A stretch of 64,000 bases of DNA from Sinonovacula constricta (Eukaryota > Mollusca > Bivalvia > Cardiida > Solecurtidae). Below the pieces are notes generated by a model. The model did not search any database. It was given only the letters and a program-made list of their open reading frames with translations, and was not told the DNA's origin. How positions within the stretch are numbered: position 1 is the stretch's first letter; the number at the start of each line of letters is the position of its first letter. The DNA lies in the NCBI GenBank assembly GCA_007844125.1, contig CM017569.1, positions 12,185,740 to 12,249,739 of the forward strand. Reading direction: 5' to 3'. Shown here one piece after another: positions 10,501 through 20,595 of the stretch. The position numbers and the translations under genes are program-made.

Positions 10501-12561
10501 ATAATTTAATATAGTGCTCTATTTTTATTTATTATCTTTGATGTAAGAATTGTATTGCTGTTTAGGGACTTAAGTGGACAAAATTTTAATTTTAATTGCA
10601 TGTGACTTAATGTAAATGGATAATTGTAAATAGAGGGTTTGTAAAATAAATATCTGACAAAGATTAAAAGAATAAATGCAAAGTTCTTTTCTCCTATTTA
10701 TTAAAAAAGCAGCAGCATCATAAACATATTGTTACCTTACAGGTACGCAAACCTTCAGGAGGCCAGAAAACTGTTCGAGAACTTTTACACAAAAATGGTC
10801 GAGATCAAGGAGACTCGCATCTGGACAGGCCTGGTGACAAGCGACAGGGCAGCCACTATGACAGGCCCAGGAGCAGGTCCAATGAGAAGCTAGGAGACAG
10901 CAAACGACAGGATCTAAATATGACAGATATAAAGCAGAAACCTGGACAATTATCAACCTCAGATCTCAGAATTCCACAAGGCCAGCCATTATTGTCACCT
11001 CATGCCCACCAGCACCCGATGTTCTATCCCATGATCCCACTTGGTGCACCTGTCAGGGGGATGCCACCCGTCATGCCATTTTTGCTTCCCCAGTTTGGTC
11101 TTCAGTCACTGCCAAATTCAGTCCCATCATCACTTGGTGTGTCTATCACTGCCAGCAGTCCAGGAAGCTCAGGGAGGAACTTTAACTCTTACCTTACTGG
11201 TAATTCTAGTGCAATATCCGCAACAAGTTCTAATTCTAGCAGCAATACAACTCTCACAAGTGCTCCTCCATCCAATCATGTAAAACCTCCTAAAGGTCCT
11301 CTAACATCACTTAAATCAGAACCTATGTCATCTCATAAGAAAATCCCACCTGCTCATTCTCATAATGAGAAAAGGAATTATCCCCCCTCATTCTCATTCA
11401 GCAGTCCAAATGATCAGCTGTATTCAGTGGATGCAAAGAAACCAAAACTTTCTGTTTCTCATAAAGACATGGAGAAGCCAGCATTAAATAGTTATGACTT
11501 GCCTGTGTTGGACTTAAGCATGAAGACATTGCGTGCACAGGAAGCACGGCAACAGAGGGGGGAATCTTTGCTGTTTAACACCAGTTTTGGCCGTGACTTT
11601 AAGCCTGATGTAAAACACCAGCATCATGACGCTCCTCAGGACCTCTCCCTGAAAGTTCCAAAGGCTGCAGACTTGTCTAAGAAGCCAGCCTCATCAAGTA
11701 GTCAGCGCAGTGCTCTTTTAAACATACCACAACATCGCTCACTGGTTGATAAAAAAGGTTTACCTACCACCTCGATGTCGGTGAAGTCAGAGCCGTCCAG
11801 AAGATCTAGTGAAATAAAATCTGAGGTGAGTGAGAGATAGTACTTGAATTTATATACGCATTTATAATTAATTAAGACTCTGAAATGATTTATTGTAGAC
11901 CTCATTTTCAGGCTTTTATATGATTTTAAAGACACAAATATGTTTAAAGGCCATTTAGTGATACAATGTTACCAATTTCCTTAAAACCTATATGAAACAA
12001 ATGATAAGAATACAGACCAACTGAAAACCAATTGATTCAGTAGTTGAGTTATTTAGAAGACATACTTTTATTTAAAGTTGTGTTATCATTATATGTACAT
12101 GTATTTATACCTTTAACTGTACTAATTGTAGATGTTAAGACAGTCATTATTCTTCACAATTTCTTGTAAAGTTAACGTACCTAATGTATTCTACTTTGGG
12201 GTTGCAGAAGTCCGAAGCCTCGTTGCTGTCAAGTGCCTACAAAATGCCGCCGTCCCTTGGTTTGGGTGAGTTTCCGTCCATAGGGGGCCTGCCTATTGAC
12301 ATGGGAGCGTTCATGCATCCAGCATTCCCACAGCAACTTCTGATGCATGGGGTGTTCCCCACCCCACAACAGTTGCAGCAGATCATCCAGGGCCAAGTGT
12401 CTGCCGGGTTGCCTCTGGCAACGCCGGAATTCCTGCCAGGCACACCTCTTATGTTCCCGCCCACTTTCTCCTCCATACCATCATCCCTGTTCTCCACATC
12501 ATCACCAGTGATGTCTAAATCAGACAATAGCTCAACAAATGGTTCATCCAGCAAGAGATAG
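1301..12561 (+). CDS. ARID5B: ARID5B-like AT-rich interaction domain transcription factor (5' end outside window)
   Basis: Coding exons read by splice sites and phase: 1301-1509, 2949-3194, 3420-3547, 4255-4408, 5353-5405, then 6454-6551 or 6682-6779, 9608-9758, 10198-10335, 10743-11825 and 12208-12561 (stop TAG). This gives about 870 codons here; the first exon corresponds to roughly residue 90 of vertebrate ARID5B, so earlier exons lie upstream of the window. Order of parts: conserved N-terminal block (YCRYR, YFCRETFEH), APNLKGR followed by a basic stretch, the ARID domain (exons at 4255, 5353, 6454/6682 and 9608, ending LLLPYERY), a KRKKIK nuclear signal, then a long low-complexity tail with PxDLS-type motifs and many SUMO consensus sites. 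Vertebrate ARID5B binds AT-rich DNA and works with the demethylase PHF2; that role here is inferred from family. The 1301 exon has an apparent 1-base frame break. Confidence 0.92.
1876..2790. mobile_element. Eroded TIR-type element (possible MITE)
   Basis: Left part holds AACTTCGGTTATTCGAAGTC and GGACCGCCGATTTACTTC. The right part, read on the other strand, holds AGTCGAGCTTCTGTTATTCT and GGTCGGTCCCGATTTTA. The similarity is imperfect and the bounds are approximate. No coding sequence inside. Confidence 0.35.
2949..3194 (+). CDS. ARID5B: ARID5B-like exon (conserved YCRYR block)
   Basis: Acceptor TTTCAG at 2943-2948, donor GTGAGA at 3195. It encodes an acidic start (EESLSTGDES), then ILSFARYCRYRAVLLRL, an AIGGL segment and VYFCRETFEH. 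All of these line up with the ARID5B N-terminal conserved region (SYPQYCRYR, ALGGI, YCRDTFDH). It ends with one base of a split codon that the 3420 exon completes to Ala. Confidence 0.88.
3420..3547 (+). CDS. ARID5B: ARID5B-like exon (APNLKGR and basic/serine linker)
   Basis: Acceptor CTATAG at 3414-3419, donor GTAAGT at 3548. It encodes APNLKGRLRRRKSR, matching the family's APNLKGRPRKKK, followed by a Ser/Glu-rich linker (SSEESNCSSSFSSQNE). The basic run is a likely nuclear localisation signal. A SINE lies just downstream in the intron. Confidence 0.85.
3575..3835 (+). mobile_element. SINE family 3, diverged copy
   Basis: GGCCTCCCAGTACAG, ACATACCAAAGTCATTAAAA A, GTATAGCTCCCTTGCT and TATATCTGCTTCAAATGGAT run in the order of the family 3 reverse strand, so this copy has its tRNA-like head on the left. 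It is in an ARID5B-like intron. Confidence 0.65.
4255..4408 (+). CDS. ARID5B: ARID5B-like exon (start of ARID domain)
   Basis: Acceptor TCCTAG at 4249-4254, donor GTAAGT at 4409. The end of the exon encodes DEQAFLIDLHKYMKSRLTPI and GRIPSLGFKQ, the first helix and loop of the ARID fold (vertebrate: DEQAFLVALYKYMKERKTPI). It ends with one base of the Ile codon completed at 5353. Confidence 0.92.
5353..5405 (+). CDS. ARID5B: ARID5B-like exon (ARID helix 2-3)
   Basis: Short 53-nt exon. Acceptor TTACAG ends at 5352 and the donor GTAACA starts at 5406. It encodes IDLYQFYTLAEDLGGYEQ, the family's LGGYE block. It ends in phase 0, so either of the two following alternative exons can be joined in frame. 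Confidence 0.9.
6454..6551 (+). CDS. ARID5B: ARID5B-like alternative ARID exon, variant a
   Basis: Acceptor GTTTACAG ends at 6453, donor GTATGT starts at 6552; 98 nt. It encodes ICNKRMWKHLYDKLGG followed by NPGFTSAATCTRRHYEK, the C-terminal half of the ARID domain, including the loop and last helices that contact DNA in ARID structures. It is the same length and phase as the 6682-6779 exon. It keeps the NPG and TC residues of vertebrate ARID5B but departs from it in the first half (ICNKRMW against ITARRQW). Predicted to be used instead of variant b. Confidence 0.85.
6682..6779 (+). CDS. ARID5B: ARID5B-like alternative ARID exon, variant b
   Basis: Acceptor ATTTCTAG ends at 6681, donor GTAGGT starts at 6780; 98 nt, 130 bp after variant a. 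It encodes ITAKRQWKNIYDALGG followed by NKGSTSAATYTRRHYEK. Its first half is closer to vertebrate ARID5B (ITARRQWKHIYDELGG) than variant a is. Using both exons in one mRNA would add 98 nt and shift the frame of the whole C-terminal half, so the two should be mutually exclusive. Confidence 0.87.
7030..7180 (+). mobile_element. SINE family 2, diverged copy
   Basis: CACCAACTTGTAACTACTTA, GTGGGTTCTAGTCCTAG (B box) and GGGAAGGTTTTTTCACTGAC CTGCAG follow the same order as the copy at 17455-17612. It is in the intron just after the ARID alternative exons. Confidence 0.6.
8285..9127 (+). mobile_element. Non-autonomous DNA transposon, family A, copy 1
   Basis: Terminal inverted repeats: left TACCATACTTTCTCACTTAT, right the inverse CTTATAAGTGAGAAAATATG then GTA. 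Length 843 bp, no coding capacity. CTTATAAGA-type motifs recur just inside the left end. It lies in the ARID5B-like intron after the alternative exons. TA flanks both ends, which could be part of the repeat or a TA target duplication. Confidence 0.85.
9608..9758 (+). CDS. ARID5B: ARID5B-like exon (end of ARID, nuclear signal)
   Basis: Acceptor ATTCAG ends at 9607, donor GTAAAG at 9759. The first base completes the AAA codon from either alternative exon, then LLLPYERYRNG closes the ARID domain as in vertebrates (LILPYERF). KRKKIKQED holds a basic nuclear signal overlapping a SUMO consensus (IKQE). A second consensus, VKVE, follows. Confidence 0.9.
10198..10335 (+). CDS. ARID5B: ARID5B-like exon (acidic linker)
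   Basis: Acceptor CTACAG, donor GTACAC; 46 codons in phase 0. It encodes a charged linker with two more SUMO consensus sites (VKTEP at the start, IKMEI near the end). No known fold. Confidence 0.8.
10743..11825 (+). CDS. ARID5B: ARID5B-like large C-terminal exon
   Basis: Acceptor TTACAG ends at 10742, donor GTGAGT at 11826; 361 codons in phase 0. The tail is rich in Ser, Pro, His and Asn and has no globular domain. It contains VLDLSMK and PQDLSLK; the latter fits the PxDLS motif that recruits the CtBP corepressor, and vertebrate ARID5B has a comparable PTDLS. SUMO-type sites LKSEP, VKSEP and IKSE also lie here. Confidence 0.88.
12208..12561 (+). CDS. ARID5B: ARID5B-like terminal exon
   Basis: Acceptor GTTGCAG ends at 12207, TAG stop at 12559-12561. 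It encodes a hydrophobic/proline-rich C-terminus (GLGEFPSIGGLPIDMGAFMH, PQQLLMHGVFPTPQQLQQII) and a serine-rich end. Vertebrate ARID5B also ends with a Leu/Met/Pro-rich segment followed by a serine-rich stretch, but close alignment cannot be judged by eye. Confidence 0.85.
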   Translation, partial: KSEASLLSSAYKMPPSLGLGEFPSIGGLPIDMGAFMHPAFPQQLLMHGVFPTPQQLQQIIQGQVSAGLPLATPEFLPGTPLMFPPTFSSIPSSLFSTSSPVMSKSDNSSTNGSSSKR

Positions 12562-14483
12562 TAGTGTGTACAGTGTACCCAGATCTTGTACAGTGTAAGA
12601 TTAAATGAGTAAGAATACTGCCTTTCTTGACCATTTACTAAGATGGTAAATACTTGGTAAACCATTGTTGTATTCCTTTTGTCTGTTTTGAAGGTTGTGC
12701 ATTCATTGTCATCAGGCTAAAGAACAATCCTTGTTATTTTTTATAACATTTTGTTATATCATTGACAGTAGTAAATAAAAAACAAAATACTTATACTGAT
12801 ATGCTAATTTTCTATAATTTGTGGGGGGTGGGGGGGTTCACATGTAAAATGATATTTTATAAAGATTCATGTTAAGATGCACATCATCTTCATGTATTAA
12901 GTTCCTGATTTGAAGTTGTTTTATTTTTTGCATTATGGCAGTGATTGTACGAGATGAAGTTCTCATTAAGTCCATCCTGTTGCAACTGCTTGTTGATTGT
13001 AATTAACTATCTCTATCTTGGGTGAAGAGTGACTTGGTAGGGCAGAATGAATCTGTATTTGTTATTAATTTTTCATGTCATTCTTAAATAACAAATAACT
13101 GAAATAAGCATACATTTGAGTATTGTCACTCCCTATTTTTTAATTGAAAGAAATCTAGGAGATGCTTGTGGGGTAGGTATTTCACATAATTTATTTAAGA
13201 TTAATAATTAAACTTTTTGTATGGTTACTTTACCTGCATGCTTTGGGGAAGGAATATATTGGAATCAGGATTTCCATCTCCATGTCCGTTTGTCTGTGGA
13301 CACAATTTTCTCCAGTTTTGCATCAATTTTGATGAAACTTCAAAATTATATTAACTGCCATGGAAACCTGTTCATCTGCTAGTCTCAGTACAGTCACATG
13401 TAAAATGCAGGAGTTATTGCCATTTTATTTTTAGATGTTGATATAAGAGAGATATTTTTACCAAGGAGCAGGATGGGGGTATATGTTGACTGTTGGCTTA
13501 CCATATCTTCATATTGTTCAAGTGCTTTTATTCAGTCTTATCCTTTATCACACAACATATTAAGATTGTATATGCATGGTGCAGTCTAAGGCATGCTCTG
13601 TAAAAATAAATTCATCTTTTTACAGAAACTATGTACCAAATATACCAGCTATCAAGGGAAATAACACAATGCAATTTAAATAGCTTTAGTAATGTACCCT
13701 TAGAAGCAAAAATATGGAAGTTAATTCAATATTTACAAAGAAAATGGCACAATTCAACATGAGCTACATTTTAAACAATTTCAGATAATGTGGACACCAT
13801 AAATTTATGTTGCCACACATTTTTTATCATGCAGGGCTAAATTTGAGACCAATACAAACACCAGAAATTTTATACCTTTACAAAGTCCATATTATAATAA
13901 ATTTCAAACTAGTACTGTCTGATATATCTTTCGATATAATACAAAATTCAAGATGTATTTTTACCTCTGATCATGTATTTGTGTACATTTAAAGGCACAA
14001 TTTATTTCCAATATATTTTAAAGTTAAGTGTTCATGCTTTTTGACTATTAATATGCAACTTGTTATGCTAGTTTATACTTTAGATCCATAGTTAAATCAA
14101 TAATTTAACTTTTAATATTCTTCTGTATTACATTTTTTCTCATTTTTTTTTTTGGGGGGGATATTTGTTAAATTAATTTTAATTTTCTTGTTAAGAATAA
14201 CAAGTGCCTTACCTCCAGTTTTTATGACAACATATTTCTTGAAAATAGTCATTCCAATTCGTTATATGCATTACATCAAGTTATCTAGTCAGAATGTACA
14301 TATATTTTTGATTTCATAAGCTGAGGTCCTTTTATATCTCTTGCCCCCTGAGAAGCTCAAATCAAGCCTTATCCTGCTACATAAGGTAATAACCCCTCCA
14401 AAATTCTTAGTAATTTGCCAACAACATCATAAATAGGTAACAAGGTGTATCGATAACAACTAAGCTACAAAAAGTGTAGATCC

Positions 14484-14675
14484 TGGTCAGACAAATCATG
14501 GTAGGAGCTGTGAGATCAGACAGCTTATGGTAGGAGCTGTGTGATCAGACAGCTAGCTCATGGTAGGGAGCTGTGTGATCACCAGACTAGCTCATGGTAG
14601 GGTGTGTGTAATCAGACAGTTCATAGTTGGAGCTGCAGAATCGGCAGTTCATGGTAGGAGCTGTGGGATCAGATC
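14484..14675. repeat. Degenerate tandem array, about 36-bp unit
   Basis: CATGGTAGGAGCTGTGTGAT CAGACAG recurs five to six times with small changes. It lies downstream of the ARID5B-like stop, probably in its 3' UTR, and adjoins a SINE. Confidence 0.85.
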
Positions 14676-14706
14676 TACACTGTTTGACTTGGCTTGATTA
14701 ATTTGT

Positions 14707-15001
14707 TTATTGGGTATATTGTCTCACCAAAAGTATTTCAGTTGTCTGGAGACGGTGTCTACTTGAAGCAGATATAGTGCTGTCTTCATTATGTATAGCA
14801 GGCTGTGGACAACTGGCATGATACCACACCCAGTAACATTATCCTTACACCAGGCCAACCAGTTGTGTAACTTATATTTGCTTGAGCATTATCAAGGAAG
14901 CTATATATACCTCATTTTTACTGACTTGGGTATGTCACAGCCTGGTCTGAACTGGAGCCTCCTGTATCTGGAGCTAATGCTCTACTGATTGTGCTACCAG
15001 G
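14707..15001 (-). mobile_element. SINE family 3 copy
   Basis: Colinear with 41358-41685: TTGTTTATTGGGTATATTGT, AGTATTTCAGTTGTCTGGAG, GAAGCAGATATAGTGCTGTC, and near the right end GGTATGTCACAGCCTGGTCT and TGTGCTACCAGGTCC. Confidence 0.8.
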
Positions 15002-17454
15002 TCCAATTTGATTAATTTGTGTTTAGGTGGCTAAGAGTTAAAAAACATGCTGTTTCAAGATTGGAGAACAAGACCAGTCCACTCCAATAGAGCCATCTGG
15101 GCATGATATACACTACATGTATTAGTGTTGCTTCCATGTGTCTAGCAATACATCTAAACTGTTATATTTATAAATAACCCATACTGAATTGGTAATTATT
15201 TGGTTAGAAGTTCATGCAAAGGTTGCCTGATGACAGCCAAAAACAAGAATATCAAAATAAACTGCCTCGAGGAGTTGGCTGGCCTGATTCTGCACTATTT
15301 GCCTTGTCCTGATTACATTTGTGCTAAGTGGGCTAGTACCTTATATATTTTGTTGTTAGCAAATTACTGGAGAATTAGTTTGGGCAGTTAAACACAATTC
15401 ACCTAGCAGTTAAAGGGCCAAGATGAGACAGTTAGTCAAACGCAATCCTGTCAAATGGGTTAATATGTGTTCTTTCACTAGTGAAATATTTTAACTTTAT
15501 GTTGATTATTATATTATCACCTATTTTGTGGTCCTTGGTACATATTTGGGATGATGGTATGTGCTGTATGGCAGAAGTTATGGCCAAACAGAACAATTTT
15601 ACAACTTTGCTAAATGATGCTTTGTGCATATTTAACTCATACTCAATAAAAATGTTGTCAAATAGTGAACCTGTTACAAACATATCAGATTGAAAATGTG
15701 CTGTATAATGTATCATATCAAAAATGAACCATTGTATATTCATGATTAAAGATATATGTACATGGTTAGTGTAGAGCTGTGCATTATTGTTGTTGTTTCA
15801 TTGCCTATTGATATTTAAGTTATTGATAAAGTTGTTCTCCTTTATCATTAACCCAAACCTATTTTAGTTGTCTCCTTACACCTACATGGATTGGTAACAA
15901 GCTATACTGATAAAGATTAAGCAGCAAAAAGTGAAAAGCCCAGTGGGTGCTGGCTGACCCAGATCTGAACTATTTGCCCAATGGAGGCCAATAAAAATGG
16001 CAGAATAAGCATGAATAAAACAGAAAAACAACCAAAGAACTTTTTTCCAAACACATACTGTGCAGTCAGTGTGTAATCAGTTGTTTTCTAAAGCATATTT
16101 TAACTGTTAACTATTTTAATACATTACTTGTTTATAAGAACATAAAGCTTGCAGATCATGTAAGAAGATAGTATTTTTGACTGAATATTCATACTTTAAA
16201 AGAAGTATGCACTTCTTTGGAGTAAAGTGAGTAGAATAGCTATCTCCTGCATCAGCAAGCAGATTATTGTTCTTAAAATTGCAAATCATGAGGACCTGTA
16301 TATAGCTTTTTTAAATGCAAAAAAGCAATATGTATAAATTACTATATGTAGAAAACGTTAAATTAGCTCAGACACGTTATCGTATTTCTTGTTTTGTGTT
16401 AAGGTAGTTGTCATTTTAATTGGGTTGCTTCATGGAAGGGCATTCAATGGGTTAAACATATAATATAAGTTAAGAAAGAGGACCAGGAAAGATATCTTTT
16501 CTTATTTGCATGTCTTCCTTGTATTTTAAACTTTTTTCATTTTCATAATGGTCATTTCCTGTTCAATTATATTGTGTTTCATTTAGGAAGAAGTTGTTGG
16601 GTGTTGTTTTTTCTTGTCACTGCCCTTTAACTTACTTTGTTGTTCATGCTCTTTTCTTTTCTCATTTTTCATTGTTTTCTGTGTTATTGCATTTTATTCT
16701 AGCATTATTTGCTTTGTAATTGTGTTTACAAATAATACATGTTCAAGTTTTTAAATATCTGTTAAATTTTTTTAATATGTGTATGCTTTTTAATGTTTCA
16801 CATATAACATATTTGTATGGGTTTTTTTTTAAATAATATAAATATGCAAGAAAATGTAGAATTTTATAATCATGTATAATAAATACTATTAATAGTAAGC
16901 AGGGATAGTAAACAAAGGATTTAATAACGAGATGCGTTTAGATTTATTGTATTTTATACAGTGTTCAATTATCAGTCTTGTCTACATTGTACAAAAGTTT
17001 GTGTCGTAAACTGTGAATAAATATTGCATGTAACTTTTTATGATAGTGGAAAGAATATGAAAATGTTTCATTAAAATATTATACAAAATAAACAGACTTG
17101 TGTTTTTAACTTCCATTTTCTTCATCTGTCATGTTTTCAACAGTTATGCTATATTTGTAAATCCTTCACTTAATTCCAAGTTATCTGCTAACAACTATAG
17201 CAGGCAGCTATACATATTGCTAGAGATGGGAGCAAGCTGATCAGGATCTATACAGTTTATCTTAGCCTGATCAATGCATGCTTGGCAAGTTGATAGTTTC
17301 ATAGGGACCATTCCTTCCTTTATCTGTTTGGCCAGGTTCGAGAACTGTTATACAGCAATTCCTTTTACTGTATAGTTTTTAGAAATACACTGCAACAACA
17401 TGGTTATGGTCATCAGTCTGACATCTATTTTAGTAGAGGAATACCCTCAGACAA

Positions 17455-17612
17455 AATATCTGGGTAGAAAAACTGGCAGACTACAGGTCAGCTGAAAGAC
17501 CTTCCACCATTTAGTCCTCCCCGCAAACTGGGACTCGAACCCACACAGCGAGAGGCGAGCCGTCAGAGAAGTTACAAGTCCACAACACTACCATTTGGTC
17601 AAGGGCTCCCCA
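17455..17612 (-). mobile_element. tRNA-derived SINE, family 2
   Basis: Reverse strand begins GGGGAGCCCTTGACCAAATG GTAGTG (A box) and has GTGGGTTCGAGTCCCAG (B box), then TGGAAGGTCTTTCAGCTGAC CTG. Diverged relatives lie at 7030-7180, 28315-28500 and 34405-34580. Confidence 0.75.
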
Positions 17613-18097
17613 CTATTAATGAGTATCTAGACATAGGCTAGAATAACTTTCAAGTGCTTTGAAACTAATTGTGAGTTTGAATTGTACCAGATCATTTTTG
17701 TTTGAATGTATGGCCAAAGACTTAGATGTTCGATTAGCTAATAAATTATGTATTTTATCTGAATCACATATCTTGTAATTCTGGCTTTATTATTGCATAA
17801 ATGATGCTAATTTGATGACAAATAAGGTACACCTGGCAATATTACAGTGTAAAGATCTTAAAAGCACAGGTTAAACAATTTTTTTAATTTTGCAGATCAG
17901 TACCAAAATACTTTTATAGAACATAAAAGTCAACTTTGACATGTCTCTAATAAAAAATTATTATTGAATCTGTTTATAATGGGTATGGAAGCATATTATT
18001 GCATACTGGTTCATATTACCCATTTGATATACTTTATAAAACAAAAGGAACAAACATTTTATTTTGAACTAAAAAAAACTTTTTTGACCTTGTGTTT

Positions 18098-18245
18098 TGT
18101 TCATTTGGTTTATCGTCCCACCAACAGTATTTCAGTAGGAGACAGGGTGCCACTTAAAGCAGATGTAGTACTGCCTTCGGGATCGAACTCGGGGCCATTC
18201 CATATCTGGAGCCGACGCTCTACAGACTGTGCTCTTCAATTTTTT
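18098..18245 (-). mobile_element. SINE family 3 copy, shortened
   Basis: GTTTATCGTCCCACCAACAG TATTTCAGTAGG, then TTAAAGCAGATGTAGTACTG, jumping to GGGATCGAACTCGGGGCCAT and CTCTACAGACTGTGCT. The middle of the element is missing. Confidence 0.7.
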
Positions 18246-20494
18246 GATAAATAGTCGAATATATATCGCAATTGTTTGCAGACAAAAACATGCAGCTTTG
18301 CCATCTGAAGGAATGATTTTCTATTGACTTACCATTCAATTTCTATGTTTCAGATAAGAATATTCATGAGAACAAAAAGTGATAGTAGATTTGGTTGAAA
18401 TTTTTCATCTACGTGTCCTTTTAGACATACAACAATTTTGCTCAGTTTTCAGCTTTCCATTAAAGCTAACAGAACATTTGTATTTCTCTGAATCTGGGAC
18501 ATGGCTTACACAAGACTGAAGATTTTGTGGAGAAGACACTAACTAGAAAACATTTGGATACTTGATACATTATTTATTCACACATTGGTTTTCTCAGATT
18601 TCAAATTTAAACATATACCAAATTTCTCAAACAATAACATGGAAGACAAACATTAGACCATATATTTCTGCAATAGTTCAACTTATATATTTTCTATTTT
18701 TTCCAAAAATGTATCTAGATATGTTATAAAGTTTAATAATCTGGCAACATAACAGAAACTTGGACAAAAGTATCCATTTTTCACAATTTTAGTTATATTT
18801 TTATGTTTCATATGTAAATGGTATTATGCCTTTGCTTCAAAATTTAAAATACAGTAACAGACATTGCTGATGTTAGATTTAAGAAACTGGATACAAAAAA
18901 TGCAGTACCCATTATTTTGGAATTAATAGGTCTTATTGAAAGCTAGGCAACATTATAAATAAACAAAATTAAAAAGTACATACTACATTATACTGAGTAT
19001 GTAACTTATAACATTTCAGTAATCTAAACCATATCTCTTCCTAATGCTTATTTTGTCAGAAAAGGTCTGAAAGCCAATTTTTCAGACCATTAACAGATTA
19101 CACAAATATAACATTAATTTACAAAGATTCAAAGTGTGGATATAGTAAGACAATATTACCTTTAATAAGGCAAGCATGAACAAAAAGAAAATGACACGAA
19201 TCACAAACAACTAGTGATCATGGCAACGACAATCCAAGGTTTATATAAATATGACTAGACACATTAACCCCTTGAGCAGTATGTATTAGGCCAAGTAGCA
19301 TGTAGGCAAGAAAAGAAAATCAAGAAGATTAAACGGGAATTAAAACTCAATTGCTGGTATTATATTTAAAGTTTGTATGTAAATTATTAAAAAAAACAAC
19401 ATTAAATACATTTTTTTCACAAATGATTGTACAAAAATACTGATTTCAAAGACCCGTTTTTTATTTTCTGCATGTATTACATTGAAGGAGCTGTTTATGC
19501 TGAAATAGTCTAATCTTATTGAAATGAAAAGTCTTGGTCAAAGAAAATTTAAAAGTCCAACAAGCTATCTTCTTTAACAAACCAAAATCATTTTTTCTAA
19601 TTATCTTTTTTTACCTTAGTTCTACTATCTAAGGCAAACATTTATTCAACTTATTTATAGATCTTCACAATTTAACATAAAAATAATTATATTTGTGTCA
19701 CCATTGACAATGGACTTTATAATCAATGGTTGAAATGTGGTACATTATTTTTGTGCACATGTAAACAGGGGTCATGATGGGAGGGTCCATAACTATTCCT
19801 ATTTGTCTCCAAACTTTAGTGTAGTTGGTACCCATGAGCATCTATCCAAAAAGACAGACGGTAAATGGTCTTATGATGGCACATATCATGCATGATTGTG
19901 TTTGGGACAGATACTTGGTGGGGCATGGCTTACAGTGAGTATGGCACAAAGATATTTTAGGCCTCTGACAAGAAAGATAAGGATGCAAGTTAAAAAACAC
20001 CTATGTTCCAACTTGGAACAAATTTAAAATTGTGTTTCTTTATATTGCACAATATTGCATGGTGAAAACAGAAGTTTAAAATGCATACATAATAGTCAAA
20101 GATTTTACAACTTAACACATTGTATATAAACAAAATTAAAATGCAGTTAAGTTCCTATGGTATGAACATAAATTATCTCACTACAACAGGATAAATCAAA
20201 ACAGGCCACTCAGAAGTAGGCAATTTTATTCTCTATGTCATGGTTTTGATAAAATGTAAGGCAACACTTTTCTTAAAAAATGTGATTAAAGGTTAGTAAC
20301 TGAGAATAAATGAGAGGCAAATCTTCATTAAGTTGACAGGTCAGCTTATGAATAACATGTACACTCCTTAACCTGCTACAGTGTTAATTTTACTAAATGC
20401 TGAGCTATCTGCTTGTAAAATATATCTATATATTGTTGTATTATTCAATGTTAATAAAATATAATAAAAAAATAATTTCTCAATGAGGACTTAG

Positions 20495-20595
20495 TAGCAA
20501 AAGGTGTAGATCTTGATCAGACCATTGGGAGACAGCTGATCTGGATCTACAATTGTTATGCCTAAGTCTGATCAATTTGTTTTTGTTAGGTTAAA
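20495..20595. repeat. Short dispersed GATCAG-palindrome element
   Basis: GTGTAGATCTTGATCAGACC, then GACAGCTGATCTGGATCTAC A, then CTAAGTCTGATCAATTTGTT. Similar arrangements occur near 14465, 17220, 22390, 25125, 54425 and 54890. The halves are partly inverted relative to each other, so the RNA could fold. Class unknown. Confidence 0.55.

Larger units (their letters stand above)
12562..17100 (+). other. Probable 3' UTR and downstream sequence of the ARID5B-like gene
   Basis: No coding exon seen. AT-rich sequence with AATAAA-type signals at 12774-12779 and 17016-17021. The second is followed by a T/G-rich stretch, so a long 3' UTR of about 4.5 kb is possible. The stretch also holds a degenerate tandem array (14484-14675) and a SINE (14707-15001). 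Transcript ends cannot be fixed without RNA data. Confidence 0.4.

Noticed and set aside
11702..12665. Minus-strand frames of 77 and 142 codons
   Set aside because: Both are antisense shadows of the ARID5B-like coding exons, with no family resemblance.
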